Shown piece after piece: positions 16,848 to 27,179 of a stretch of 64,000 nt of DNA. The stretch comes from Terasakiispira papahanaumokuakeensis (GTDB taxonomy: Bacteria; Pseudomonadota; Gammaproteobacteria; Pseudomonadales; Halomonadaceae). The notes under the pieces were generated by a model that made no database searches, was not told the DNA's origin, and worked only from the letters and a program-made list of their open reading frames with translations. Position 1 is the first letter of the stretch, and each line of letters begins with the position of its first letter. The translations under genes were made by a program, and so were the position numbers. The DNA lies in NCBI RefSeq assembly GCF_001709345.1, contig NZ_MDTQ01000001.1, positions 2,142,584-2,206,583 on the forward strand, in the 5' to 3' direction.

Positions 16848-16899
16848 ACAACCACTGGGATAAACAACCACTGAGATAAACCACCACTGGGATAAACTA
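16833..16899. repeat. Tandem 16-bp units copied from the trhA stop region
   Basis: Three units CCACTGGGATAAACAA, CCACTGAGATAAACCA and CCACTGGGATAAACTA occupy 16852-16867, 16868-16883 and 16884-16899. The gene end itself, CCACAGTTGGGATAGACAA (16833-16851), encoding PQLG-stop, is an evident parental copy with a three-base difference in length. Each unit again reads P-L-G-stop. Confidence 0.85.
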
Positions 16900-16942
16900 A
16901 ACTCACACCCCTATCCTAGAGTTATCGATCACGAGGCCGGCC

Positions 16943-17497
16943 ATGCGTTTAACTCGAATTACAACCCGCACAGGGGATGAAGGCATCACAGGGCTAGCAG
17001 ATGGGCAACGTCTACCCAAGCACCACCCTCGTATTGCCTTAATGGGCGAACTGGATGAGCTCAATTGTGAACTCGGCATGCTCCAAGCACTGCTTCCTGA
17101 TCCTGATATACATGAACTCGCCCCATTATTAACCCGGCTCCAGCACCATTTATTTGATCTTGGCGGCGAATTAGCCATGCCTGGCCACCAAGCGTTAGGA
17201 GAAGCCGCGCTTGAGCGCCTCGATCAGGCCATTGAAACCCTCAACAGCACATTACCCCCGCTCAAAGATTTTATTTTACCGGGAGGGTCCAAAGTCGCCG
17301 CACAATGTCACCTAGCTCGCGCCAAAGCCCGCCGTGTAGAACGTCAATGGACAGGCACCAGCCACGAAATCGAAGGCTTAAACCCTGTGGGACAAGCCTA
17401 TCTCAATCGTTTATCTGACTTGCTATTTATTATGGCTCGCCGTTTGGCACGTGATACAGGTGAAGAAATATTGTGGCACAGCGGTCAAGATGCATAA
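16943..17497 (+). CDS. Cob(I)yrinic acid a,c-diamide adenosyltransferase (PduO type)
   Basis: 184 residues, usual for PduO-type ATR. Motifs in order are TRITTRTGDEGITGLADG (ATP loop), ELDELNCELG, FILPGGSKVAAQCHLARAKARRVER, and AYLNRLSDLLFIMARRLAR. It transfers the adenosyl group of ATP to cob(I)alamin, producing coenzyme B12, in the cytoplasm as a trimer. No cobalamin riboswitch or B12-dependent enzyme gene is seen beside it, so the role is probably general cofactor salvage. The ATG at 16943 lies just after the trhA repeat array. Confidence 0.9.
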   Translation: MRLTRITTRTGDEGITGLADGQRLPKHHPRIALMGELDELNCELGMLQALLPDPDIHELAPLLTRLQHHLFDLGGELAMPGHQALGEAALERLDQAIETLNSTLPPLKDFILPGGSKVAAQCHLARAKARRVERQWTGTSHEIEGLNPVGQAYLNRLSDLLFIMARRLARDTGEEILWHSGQDA

Positions 17498-17698
17498 CGC
17501 CCCAACATAGGGCATGCAGGAAAAGCTAGTGTATAGACACAACAGGCGCTTTTAAGGCAGGTAAAGTGTGGTGATTTAAAAGCCCCTTCATCAGTGGCAC
17601 ACCCCGTCATGCACAAAACGCATAACCCTATGCACAATCGTGATTCAGGCTGAGGGGTAAGTTAAACTAGATGACAAGTGGTTTTTATTGGCAGGCCG

Positions 17699-17718
17699 GA
17701 TGCTGCGAGCCCAGCATC
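17699..17718 (+). other. Hairpin in the aminotransferase leader
   Basis: GATGCTG (17699-17705) and CAGCATC (17712-17718) form a 7-bp stem with a 6-base loop, about 45 bases before the aminotransferase start. No T-run follows. The rest of 17498-17763 shows nothing else recognisable. Confidence 0.35.
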
Positions 17719-17763
17719 TGATTTGATCACACTCAGCGCACTAGCGGCGAGGATAAGACACTC

Positions 17764-18957
17764 ATGTTCGCATCGATCGAACGCGTACCCGGAGACGCCA
17801 TCCTGGGACTGATTGAACTGTTCAATCAAGATAACAACCCCAATAAAATTGACTTAGGGGTTGGCGTATACCGAAACTCTCAAGGGCATACGCCAATTCT
17901 TCAGTCTGTTCGAGAAGCCGAGGCCTTATTGCTCACGCGAGAAACCACAAAGGCTTACATTGGCTCTCATGGTGCCCCCGACTTCGCACAGCACATGTTG
18001 CCGATGATTCTGGGAGAGCAGTCCCCCGTATTGGCTCAACAGCGTGCTAGCCTGACCCAGTCTCCCGGCGGAACGGGGGCGCTACGTATTGCCCATGACT
18101 TTATCAGCCGCTGCTTGGGGACAGATCGCCGAGTCTGGGTCTCCAACCCGACATGGCCGAACCACCATGCCATTATCAAAGCGGCAGGCCTAACCTCAGC
18201 GCAATACCGGTATGTGGATGAACACAACCAGCTTGACTTCAGTGGCATGCTGGAAGATTTACAGCAAGCCCAAGCCGGTGATGTGGTGCTACTGCATGCA
18301 TGCTGCCATAATCCGACTGGCTTTGATCTCAGCCAAGCACAATGGCAACAGCTCCTTGAGCTTATCCGCGAACGACAGCTCCTGCCTTTATTGGACTTTG
18401 CATATCAGGGATTCGGTGATGGCTTGGAAGAAGATGCTTATGCGGTTCGTCTGTTTGCCGAGCAATTACCAGAAGTTTTGATCACAGCTTCATGCTCCAA
18501 GAACTTTGGTTTGTATCGTGAACGCGTGGGCGCTTTTGTTGCTATAGCAGCAGATGCAACCCAAATGGAGACTATTCGCAGCCAAATCGCTGTCGTGGCA
18601 CGCGCCAACTATTCGAACCCACCGGCTCATGGCAGTGCGATTGTCGCGACGATTTTAGGCAGTCAAGAGCTGTCCACATTGTGGCATGACGAGGTAAGCC
18701 AGATGCGTCAACGCATTAGCCATCTTCGTCACTCGGTTGTCGACGCACTCAAACCTCATGGACTGGATCAGCAGTTTACATGTTTTACTGAACAGCGTGG
18801 CATGTTCTCTTATTCGGGATTAACACCTGAACAGGTAACCCACCTCCAAAAAGAGTTTGGTATTTACATGGTCAGTACCGGCCGCATGAACATGGCAGGC
18901 CTGACAGAGCACAACCTCACTTATTTCAGCCAAGCGTTGGCGGCCGTCTGCCGCTAA
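17764..18957 (+). CDS. Aromatic amino acid/aspartate aminotransferase (class I, fold type I)
   Basis: 397 residues, matching TyrB/AspC/PhhC. The N-terminus MFASIERVPGDAILGLIELF with NKIDLGVGVYRN is family-specific. SCSKNFGLYRERVG holds the PLP lysine; SNPTWPNH, CCHNPTGFD and the arginine in STGRMNMAGL are cofactor or substrate contacts. It exchanges amino groups between tyrosine, phenylalanine or aspartate and 2-oxoglutarate. The sequence cannot separate TyrB from AspC, but proximity to phhB and the tyrA/pheA genes elsewhere in the window is compatible with an aromatic role. A clear terminator follows. Confidence 0.9.
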   Translation: MFASIERVPGDAILGLIELFNQDNNPNKIDLGVGVYRNSQGHTPILQSVREAEALLLTRETTKAYIGSHGAPDFAQHMLPMILGEQSPVLAQQRASLTQSPGGTGALRIAHDFISRCLGTDRRVWVSNPTWPNHHAIIKAAGLTSAQYRYVDEHNQLDFSGMLEDLQQAQAGDVVLLHACCHNPTGFDLSQAQWQQLLELIRERQLLPLLDFAYQGFGDGLEEDAYAVRLFAEQLPEVLITASCSKNFGLYRERVGAFVAIAADATQMETIRSQIAVVARANYSNPPAHGSAIVATILGSQELSTLWHDEVSQMRQRISHLRHSVVDALKPHGLDQQFTCFTEQRGMFSYSGLTPEQVTHLQKEFGIYMVSTGRMNMAGLTEHNLTYFSQALAAVCR

Positions 18958-19000
18958 AGCACCCCACAGTTTGATCACCCCCTGATAGGATTGATCATTC

Positions 19001-19021
19001 AGCCGCCCACACTGGGCGGCT
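19001..19021 (+). terminator. Terminator of the aminotransferase gene
   Basis: AGCCGCCCA (19001-19009) pairs perfectly with TGGGCGGCT (19013-19021) around a 3-base loop, followed by TTTTT. Textbook intrinsic terminator. Confidence 0.92.
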
Positions 19022-19123
19022 TTTTATTCCTTTCATGCGCCAAAACAAGCAAAAAACTGACTGACCAGTTAAGATGGCGCCCTTTACAAGATCAAGACAG
19101 CAATCATCACTGGAAACACAAGC

Positions 19124-20485
19124 ATGGCTCAGACTGATAAACCACATACTCTCTGGCTCGGGCGCTGGGGATTTTTCCTAGCCGCCACCGGCTCTGCCGT
19201 AGGTTTAGGCAATATTTGGAAGTTCCCTTATATGACGGGAGAAAACGGAGGTGGCGCCTTCGTTCTTATTTATCTCGTGTGTATTTTATTGGTGGGTATT
19301 CCACTGATGATGACAGAAATCATGATGGGGCGACGAGGCCGCAGCAACCCGATTGATGCCGTCCGTAAAGTCGCCATAGAAGGCGGTGCATCCCCTTTAT
19401 GGCGCATTGTGGGCATGATGTCGATGCTATCAGGCTTTCTGATTCTTACCTTCTATGCTGTGGTCGCTGGCTGGTCGTTTGAATATGTGCTCACGATGGC
19501 GTCAGGCCAGCTTTCAGGGGCTAGCCCAGAATTGGTCGGGCAAACCTTTGGGCAATTTTTAGAAAGCCCTGGACGCTTGCTGATTTGGGACACATTGATT
19601 GTGGTCATTACGATGACTATCGTCGGTTTAGGGGTTCAAGGCGGTGTAGAGCGCAATGTCGGCTGGATGATGCCCGGCATGGTCGTTTTGCTCATTGCCA
19701 TGGTGATCTACGCGGGTAATTCTGGTGGCTTTATCGATGGCCTCACTTTCTTATTCGCCTTTGATTTCAGCAAAATCACACCAACGGGCATCCTCTCCGC
19801 TTTAGGCCATGCCTTCTTTACGTTGAGTCTAGCGGCTGGGGCCATTATCGCTTATGGCGCTTATCTCCCTCAGGATAAATCAATCGTCAAAACTACGCTG
19901 ACCGTGGCCTTCGCTGATACCGCCATTGCATTACTGGCCGGCATGGCCATTTTCCCGATTGTTTTTGCCAATGGGTTAGAAACCGGCTCAGGACCAGGCT
20001 TACTCTTTGTCACCTTGCCCACAGCATTTGCACAGATGCCTTTTGGCAGCCTATTTGGCACGATATTCTTCGTTATGTTGGTATTGGCCGCGCTCACTTC
20101 ATCTATTTCGATGGTTGAAGCCTCCATGGCCATGGTCACAGAACGCTTTGGCTGGAGTCGCCCCAAAGCAGCCGTGATTCTTGGCTTGCTTGTCTGGTTG
20201 CTGAGCTTGGGGACCATTGTCTCTTTTAATATTGGGGCGGACTGGAAGCTATTTGGTCGCACTATTTTTGAGAATATCGACTACCTCACCGCCAACCTGC
20301 TGATGCCCTTGGGTGGCTTATTGATGGCGATTCTAGCAGCCTGGATTCTGCCTAGGAAAATCACCGCCAATGAGCTTAATATGGGTAACACTTATACCAT
20401 GTGGCTCTGGGTACTCCGTTTAGTGACGCCGACTTGTATTGTGCTGATCTTCGCCCAGCAGTTAGGGCTTATTCAATTCAGCTGA
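19124..20485 (+). CDS. Neurotransmitter:sodium symporter (NSS/SNF) family transporter
   Basis: 453 residues with about 11-12 membrane helices. The first helix, LGRWGFFLAATGSAVGLGNIWKFPY followed by NGGGAFVLIYL, is the Na+/substrate-binding signature of the LeuT/MhsT family. Shortish bacterial members carry 11 helices, which fits here. These proteins import amino acids such as tryptophan, tyrosine or leucine using sodium. The position just after an aromatic aminotransferase suggests, but does not prove, an aromatic amino acid substrate. It is in its own transcription unit, with terminators on both sides. Confidence 0.9.
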   Translation: MAQTDKPHTLWLGRWGFFLAATGSAVGLGNIWKFPYMTGENGGGAFVLIYLVCILLVGIPLMMTEIMMGRRGRSNPIDAVRKVAIEGGASPLWRIVGMMSMLSGFLILTFYAVVAGWSFEYVLTMASGQLSGASPELVGQTFGQFLESPGRLLIWDTLIVVITMTIVGLGVQGGVERNVGWMMPGMVVLLIAMVIYAGNSGGFIDGLTFLFAFDFSKITPTGILSALGHAFFTLSLAAGAIIAYGAYLPQDKSIVKTTLTVAFADTAIALLAGMAIFPIVFANGLETGSGPGLLFVTLPTAFAQMPFGSLFGTIFFVMLVLAALTSSISMVEASMAMVTERFGWSRPKAAVILGLLVWLLSLGTIVSFNIGADWKLFGRTIFENIDYLTANLLMPLGGLLMAILAAWILPRKITANELNMGNTYTMWLWVLRLVTPTCIVLIFAQQLGLIQFS

Positions 20486-20515
20486 TACAACCGTGGGCTC
20501 AACGCCCACCAGCAA

Positions 20516-20543
20516 AAAGGGCCTGCACAAGTGCAGGCCCTTT
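20516..20543. terminator. Bidirectional terminator between the symporter and chemoreceptor genes
   Basis: AAAGGGCCTGCA (20516-20527) pairs perfectly with TGCAGGCCCTTT (20532-20543), loop CAAG, followed by GGGTTTTT. It separates two convergent genes. Confidence 0.88.
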
Positions 20544-20592
20544 GGGTTTTTAATGTTTCTATTCTAAATGAGACGATCGCCCTAGCTGACAC

Positions 20593-22551
20593 TCAGCGTG
20601 AGGAGGATTTGAAGCGTCCCACCATATCCTGTAGCTGTTCGGAGAGATCATGAATAGATACGGCTGATTGAGCAACACGGTCAGAAAGCTCATTGGACTT
20701 CATCGTACTATCATGCACCATTGTCACGTTTTGATTAATCTCTTCAGCAACAGAGTGCTGCTGCTCGGCCGCTGTACTAATCTGAATCATCATCTCGCCA
20801 ATAGCTTGAATAGACTGCATGATCTGTCCAAACACTTGCTGAGTCTGTGACGCCAGTTCAACGGAGCTGTGTACCACTTCAACGCTGGATGACATTTTCA
20901 ACGCGACTACATCCGTTTGCTGGTGCAATTGAGTCAACAGTCGCTCAATCTCGTCTGTCGATTCAGCCGTCCGTCCTGCCAGCGTTCTCACTTCATCGGC
21001 CACCACCGCGAAGCCTCTGCCCTGCTCACCGGCACGCGCCGCCTCAATCGCTGCGTTCAATGCCAGTAGGTTAGTCTGTTCAGCAATCGCTTTAATCGTG
21101 TCCAAAATGGTGACAATGCCTTTGGATTCATTGGATAAGGTCATCATTGAATCATTGGCATCATTCATTTCCGACTGGAGGCGCTCCAGCGCTGACATCG
21201 TTCGCTGAATCAACTGGTTCCCTTCATTCACTTGCTGCTCACTTTGTTCAGCGGAAGCCGCAGCAGAGCTACAGTTTGAAGCCACTTCATTGGCCGTCGA
21301 GACCATTTCATTAAATGCTGTCGAGACTTGATCCATAAAGTTCATTTGATGGCTCACAACTTCACTGAGTTCATGAGAAAGGCGCTCAGATTCGTGTGAA
21401 ACCGCCATCATGTCATGACTGGAGGTTTTGGTTTTTCCCACAATGTCATCAATGGAGCTGACAAAAGTATTAAAAGCACCTGCCATTTGTCCAGACTCAT
21501 CACGACTGTCAGCATTGAGCCGTTGTGTCAGATCACCATCACCCTGACTAATATCAGCCAGACGCGCAGACATCAGTTTAATCGGGCGGATCACCACCAG
21601 AGACATGACATAACCTAAAGCACCAAAAATAATCAACATCGCGATCACAAGACCCACAGCCATCATGGCCAGTTGATTTGCGCTGGCCAACACAACACTC
21701 TTGGGCACCAACCCAATAAATTTCCAACCTAATTGATCCGATGTATAAACAGTCGCTAACCAAGTGTCATTATTGATTTGCAACTCTTGAATCTCGGTAC
21801 TATCAGTTAATGAGGCATAGGGCTTGGAAGCTTGATCAAGCGGTTTAAAATTATTTGCAGTATCAGAAGGATCGGCCAAAACAGTTCCCGTCTCTTCCAC
21901 CATCACGACATAGCCTTCCCCACCAAAACGTACCTTAGATAAGATCTCAGTTAGCTTACCCAGCGTGACATCCATACCCACAGCACCTTTAAAGCCACTA
22001 TCAGTCGTGAATTGATGGACATAATCAACAATAGGGGCGCCAGTGGTCGCATCAGCATATGCAGGTACGCGTACAGGGCCTGTTTGAGAAAAAGCTTGGC
22101 TATACCAAGGCCGTTTTACCGGATCATAGTTGTCAGCATTATTCCCCTTTGGCCACTGAACATAGCCAGAATCTTCAGTACCGACCCAGACATAGGCCAA
22201 ATCAGGATGGGTATCTCCAAAGCTTTTCATCCAAGAAAAGATCTGCCGTTCAATCCTGGAGTTTTGATCAGGAGTCATCGGTTGTGAGGGCTTATTGACG
22301 TATTGAGCCAAATCGTTTGGCTCCAATTTTGCGATTAAATCTGAACGCACAAACGCGGAGACATTTTCGGCTAAATTATTGAGATATTGTGAAAATAAGG
22401 TATCAACATAACCGATTTCAACGCGGCTAGACTGATGAAAATCCTCAACAGCACGGCTACGGACATTATTTAGAATAATAAAAGAAATGATCACTACAGG
22501 GAGGATCACACTCGCCAGTACTAACGCCATGACTTTTGTTCTGATTGTCAT
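20593..22551 (-). CDS. Methyl-accepting chemotaxis protein with dCache sensor
   Basis: 652 residues: N-terminal membrane helix (about 9-29), a periplasmic dCache domain of about 250 residues, a second helix (about 290-320), HAMP, then the cytoplasmic signalling rod with the hairpin tip [32 protein letters not shown]. In the sensor, Y-x4-R-x-WY (YDPVKRPWY), then PAYADATTG and a later GMD, match the residues of the amino-acid-binding dCache motif described for many receptors. An amino acid ligand is therefore a reasonable inference. No pentapeptide tether for CheR/CheB is seen at the C-terminus (ends RFKSSSR). Monocistronic. Confidence 0.92.
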   Translation of the reverse strand: MTIRTKVMALVLASVILPVVIISFIILNNVRSRAVEDFHQSSRVEIGYVDTLFSQYLNNLAENVSAFVRSDLIAKLEPNDLAQYVNKPSQPMTPDQNSRIERQIFSWMKSFGDTHPDLAYVWVGTEDSGYVQWPKGNNADNYDPVKRPWYSQAFSQTGPVRVPAYADATTGAPIVDYVHQFTTDSGFKGAVGMDVTLGKLTEILSKVRFGGEGYVVMVEETGTVLADPSDTANNFKPLDQASKPYASLTDSTEIQELQINNDTWLATVYTSDQLGWKFIGLVPKSVVLASANQLAMMAVGLVIAMLIIFGALGYVMSLVVIRPIKLMSARLADISQGDGDLTQRLNADSRDESGQMAGAFNTFVSSIDDIVGKTKTSSHDMMAVSHESERLSHELSEVVSHQMNFMDQVSTAFNEMVSTANEVASNCSSAAASAEQSEQQVNEGNQLIQRTMSALERLQSEMNDANDSMMTLSNESKGIVTILDTIKAIAEQTNLLALNAAIEAARAGEQGRGFAVVADEVRTLAGRTAESTDEIERLLTQLHQQTDVVALKMSSSVEVVHSSVELASQTQQVFGQIMQSIQAIGEMMIQISTAAEQQHSVAEEINQNVTMVHDSTMKSNELSDRVAQSAVSIHDLSEQLQDMVGRFKSSSR

Positions 22552-22905
22552 CTAGGTAGACCCCTTCAGCATTATCATCACTTGATCACTACTATTTGAT
22601 GTGCTTCATGCCGAATTTAAATATGACTCCATTCCGTTGAGCCCCCCTTGGTTAACAACCTGTATCGGGGTTTGATTCGCTTCGACATATAGGCACCATG
22701 ACCTTTTCAATATAGTGACTTTCCCTCCACATTTCAGAGCTTTGATTGCAAGACGTTGATGACAGTATCAAAAAAGGATTTAATGCTAATAGACCTATCA
22801 AACATCGAAATATAACTTCAGCCTCAATTTCAGTCTCTTAGCACACCTCGAGGCGCATATTTCAAGGTATAGGTTCCAAACAACAAGGTCTTATCGGCCG
22901 AATAT
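22552..22905. other. Intergenic region upstream of the chemoreceptor gene
   Basis: About 350 bases between the chemoreceptor start and the stop of the MliC-like gene. It must hold the chemoreceptor promoter. A flagellar (sigma-28) promoter was looked for: GCCGATAA occurs on the minus strand near 22900 but without a correctly spaced partner. No gene or RNA was recognised. Confidence 0.4.
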
Positions 22906-23214
22906 TTATTGCGCTTGGCACTCCAGTGGGACACTCTGACCAATACTCAAGGTTAAAAGATCACCTTTGCCCTGAATCTGAGTGGGACCATTGACATACT
23001 TATACCCTGAAGCCGAAGGCACTTCTTGAAGCTCAAGGGTTTCAGTGCCCCGCCACAGCATCGCCCGATCTTGTTGAGGCCAGAATTGTACGGTAATGCT
23101 TTCTCCTTCATTACACACGAACATCACATCATTACGCTCGGGGGCAGACGTCTGCCAACTGCACCCTGTTGCCCAAAATAATAGGCTATAAACCATAACA
23201 AGTCTTTTCAGCAT
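22906..23214 (-). CDS. MliC-like lipoprotein (C-type lysozyme inhibitor family)
   Basis: 102 residues. The N-terminus MLKRLVMVYSLLFWATGC is a lipoprotein signal ending in a lipobox cysteine at 18, so the mature protein is about 85 residues anchored to a membrane. Two further cysteines, in MFVCNEG and the final LECQAQ, could form the disulfide that ties MliC-family beta-barrels. The order of F-x-C, ITVQF, a central Y-x-Y-x-x-G-P and a C-terminal C agrees with that fold. The usual inhibitory S-G-A-x-Y loop is only partly recognisable (PSASGYKYVNG). TAAGGAGG sits 5-6 bases before the ATG. Lysozyme inhibition is inferred from family resemblance. Confidence 0.6.
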   Translation of the reverse strand: MLKRLVMVYSLLFWATGCSWQTSAPERNDVMFVCNEGESITVQFWPQQDRAMLWRGTETLELQEVPSASGYKYVNGPTQIQGKGDLLTLSIGQSVPLECQAQ

Positions 23215-23242
23215 ACGACCTCCTTATACGAATACTAAAAAA

Positions 23243-23258
23243 GCCTGCATAAGCAGGC
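23243..23258 (-). terminator. Terminator of msrB
   Basis: GCCTGC (23243-23248) pairs with GCAGGC (23253-23258), loop of 4. On the minus strand it continues into a T-run of six. It lies between the msrB stop and the MliC-like gene start. Confidence 0.8.
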
Positions 23259-23295
23259 CCTTAGACACGAAAACAGTGAATATAGAATGCTTATG

Positions 23296-23757
23296 TCAAG
23301 GTCTCGAATTCGAATCACGCGCAGCAAAATACATAGACACCGAGTTCAAACAAAAACGCAGCCCCGTTGGTGCAGGACCATCGGGAAAGACATGCCCCAA
23401 GTGGCCATCACAACGTGCACACCGAATTTCGGTACGCACCATGCCATGACTATGATCCTCTATTTCAACAATATGATCACGATCAACCGGTGAATGAAAG
23501 CTTGGCCAACCTGAGCCTGATTCAAATTTATCCTCAGAACGGAATAACGGCAAGTCGCATAGTCGACATAAGTAATCTCCGGCCTGGTGGTTATCCAATA
23601 ACCCACCACAAAAAGGAGGCTCAGTCCCTTGATTTAAAAGAACACGTCGCTCTTCATCACTCAGGTGAGCGGCTTTTGCCTCACGCTCATCGGGTGTCAG
23701 AGGCGTCAAATCATAACCACTATCGGATACGGTCGGTAATAAGGCTCTTGCTGTCAT
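23296..23757 (-). CDS. msrB: Peptide-methionine (R)-S-oxide reductase MsrB
   Basis: 153 residues. Zinc ligands appear as CRLC and CARC, the substrate loop as SGSGWPSF, and the catalytic cysteine in LRFCLNSVSM near the C-terminus. A second cysteine in PPFCGG is where some MsrB proteins resolve the sulfenic acid. It reduces the R epimer of methionine sulfoxide in the cytoplasm, complementing MsrA encoded 100 bases upstream. GGGAGG precedes the ATG at 23757. Confidence 0.97.
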   Translation of the reverse strand: MTARALLPTVSDSGYDLTPLTPDEREAKAAHLSDEERRVLLNQGTEPPFCGGLLDNHQAGDYLCRLCDLPLFRSEDKFESGSGWPSFHSPVDRDHIVEIEDHSHGMVRTEIRCARCDGHLGHVFPDGPAPTGLRFCLNSVSMYFAARDSNSRP

Positions 23758-23858
23758 CGCTTGCCTCCCCTCACAACGTCATTAAAGACTTACTACGTTA
23801 AAAACTTGATACATTAAAGAAACAACACTGACCCATAACCGATCAATGAAACATGTGC

Positions 23859-24488
23859 TCAACGGGACTTCAGCTGTTCAGGAAACGCGGCTTTAAGCTT
23901 CTCTACTTTGGGCAAAGCCACGGCCTGGATATAGGGCTGATCCGGGTTATAAGCGGCATACTGATGATGGTAAGCCTCGGCTGGATAAAACGTTTCCAAT
24001 GGTTCCAAACGCGTTTGCAGTGGCGCCTTAAAACACTCAGCATCAATAAGTTGCTGTATGTAGCCTTCAGCCACTTGCTGCTGAATGTCATCACGATAGA
24101 AAATGGCCGAACGATATTGACGCCCAATATCATGGCCTTGCCGATTCTCCTGGGTAGGATCATGGGCGATGCCAAAGAATAACTTCAAGAGCTGACCCAT
24201 TGAAATCACATCAGGATCATAGCTCAACTCAACCACTTCGGCATGATCAGTCTGTCCAGTACAGATGGTTTTATAATCAGCCGTTTCAGAAGTCCCGCCG
24301 GCATACCCCGGACGCACCTCAAGCACGCCTTCAACCGACGCAAAAACAGCTTCAACACACCAAAAACACCCCCCCGCTAATACGAGCTTAGCCGGAGATA
24401 ATGAGGGTTTCGGGTCATAGTGAGCCTCCGGTAGTTGACCTGGCCCCACATTTAAGGCACCAAAAGGCACTTGGCATACATCAGTCAT
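23859..24488 (-). CDS. msrA: Peptide-methionine (S)-S-oxide reductase MsrA
   Basis: 209 residues. The active-site signature GGCFWCVEAVF lies at about 39-49, followed by GYAGG, TGQTDHAEVVEL and a distal YHHQYAAYNPDQPY. It reduces the S epimer of methionine sulfoxide. About 38 residues precede the catalytic motif, as in the longer Escherichia coli-type MsrA. The gene lies upstream of msrB on the same strand with a gap of about 100 bases, so the pair is likely co-expressed and repairs oxidised proteins. Confidence 0.97.
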   Translation of the reverse strand: MTDVCQVPFGALNVGPGQLPEAHYDPKPSLSPAKLVLAGGCFWCVEAVFASVEGVLEVRPGYAGGTSETADYKTICTGQTDHAEVVELSYDPDVISMGQLLKLFFGIAHDPTQENRQGHDIGRQYRSAIFYRDDIQQQVAEGYIQQLIDAECFKAPLQTRLEPLETFYPAEAYHHQYAAYNPDQPYIQAVALPKVEKLKAAFPEQLKSR

Positions 24489-24713
24489 TGGCCCGCTCTC
24501 CTCTATTGAACATCATGACACATATTATGGAACATCTTTAATTGAACCGATATCACCACATAACGATCACCGCATTCATGCCGTAACGTAGGCATCAGCC
24601 ACATGAAAGCACATGGCCAGTCACTCTATTCACTATGGGGCCAACACCAGCAAAACAAACCCTTTAGAGTCAAGCTCGACGATGGCTTAACTCAGAGAAA
24701 AGCTGAACGCTGA

Positions 24714-25508
24714 TCAATGAGAAGGTCCCGCTTGAGAGGCGGCGTCTTTTGAAGCATCGGCAAAAGCAGAGCGCGTCACTTCCAACTGACTGTGAATGGG
24801 CTCAGGATTAAGCAAAGGCAATAACAAGCGATCGTCAATTCTGCTGTGATCTGTATAGCGTTGGTCAGGATTTTGAGCCGGCGCGCCGGAGACAAAAGCG
24901 CCTTGACGCCAATACTCCACCCAAACCGCCTGACCTGAAATAATATCGTGTGAGGTCACTTGTGCTTGCTGGCCCTGAGCATAACGGATGGTTAAACGCG
25001 GCTGATTGGTATATTCATCACGATAAATGGCGCGCCCTTGAACATGATCCTGCTGGATCTTGGCAACTGAAGGGGCAATCGGAAGTCGACGCTCAACCCA
25101 GCGTTCCCCAGTCGCTTTGGGGCCACAAGACGCTCTCACCTTAGCTAAAGCCGGCACATCACCTCTCAGGTCCATCGGCAGCAAACAGCGCCCTTGATCA
25201 TCCAACGGCCGGACTGACCCATGGCGCCACCACCAAATAGCCATCATACCATCGGGAAGACCTTGATTTAGCGTGACTTCAATCCGCATTAAGCCATCAG
25301 GCGCCTCAAGCTGGAATCGTCCCGAGGCCAGCTCCGAGACAACCCGCTTCCCCTGAGCATTATGGCGCACCCAGTGATAAGCACCTTGATGCCAGCGAAC
25401 TTGATCAAAATCATGTACGGCTTGCTGGCGCGCATTCACTCCCAGCATGATGGCACCCATAACCAAAAGGCCAATCCCGAGCAATCCCCAAACACCCGCC
25501 TGACGCAT
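24714..25508 (-). CDS. Unknown membrane-anchored protein
   Basis: 264 residues from ATG 25508, preceded by GGAGG at 5-base spacing; the GTG at 25514 overlaps that site. I do not recognise the family. One hydrophobic helix (about 5-25, VWGLLGIGLLVMGAIMLGV) lacks an obvious cleavage site, so the protein is probably anchored with its remainder in the periplasm. The outer part is beta-rich with many Trp and Arg and two cysteines (GRCLLPM, ASCGPKA) that could pair. The C-terminal 30 residues are Ser/Ala-rich and probably disordered. It stands alone between msrA and serS. Confidence 0.6.
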   Translation of the reverse strand: MRQAGVWGLLGIGLLVMGAIMLGVNARQQAVHDFDQVRWHQGAYHWVRHNAQGKRVVSELASGRFQLEAPDGLMRIEVTLNQGLPDGMMAIWWWRHGSVRPLDDQGRCLLPMDLRGDVPALAKVRASCGPKATGERWVERRLPIAPSVAKIQQDHVQGRAIYRDEYTNQPRLTIRYAQGQQAQVTSHDIISGQAVWVEYWRQGAFVSGAPAQNPDQRYTDHSRIDDRLLLPLLNPEPIHSQLEVTRSAFADASKDAASQAGPSH

Positions 25509-25566
25509 GTTCACCTCCAGGATTCACGCTGCCATCACACAGCAAGCGCAGCGCCTTAGACAAAAC

Positions 25567-25586
25567 AGGCCCCGAAAAAGGGGCCT
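25567..25586 (-). terminator. Terminator of serS
   Basis: AGGCCCC (25567-25573) pairs with GGGGCCT (25580-25586), loop of 6. On the minus strand it is followed by GTTTTG. About 50 bases beyond the serS stop. Confidence 0.75.
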
Positions 25587-25638
25587 GGCACGCTCAACAC
25601 CACAAGCGTCACAAGATATGGATTAGACTCACAAAGTA

Positions 25639-26925
<1,287 letters not shown>

Positions 26926-26956
26926 TTAATGATAAAGCCCACCAAAGTGGGCCGAA

Positions 26957-27001
26957 AACAATATAAGCTCAAACAACATAGGCTCAAACAATATCGGTTA
27001 A
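26957..27001. repeat. Three 15-bp tandem units in the serS leader
   Basis: AACAATATAAGCTCA (26957-26971), AACAACATAGGCTCA (26972-26986) and AACAATATCGGTTAA (26987-27001), the last diverged at its 3' end. They lie about 47 bases upstream of the serS ATG and could interfere with or contain its promoter. Nothing else is recognised in 26911-27179. Confidence 0.7.
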
Positions 27002-27179
27002 AGCCATATATTGGTAAAAACTATACACGAACAAATTACACATCAGCCGCCATACACTGGCGACTGATGAAAATCATATCAATGTCATGCACACACTGAT
27101 TTAAGTGCGACATGCTTCGTATGTATTGTAAAGAAAAGCAAGAGAGGGCTCCATGCTTACGGGCATCAAACCGTGCCAC

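Noticed and set aside
22880-22920. Sigma-28 flagellar promoter for the chemoreceptor
   Set aside because: GCCGATAA on the minus strand has TAAA only about 6 bases away, not about 15, and it lies on the wrong side, at the end of the MliC-like gene.
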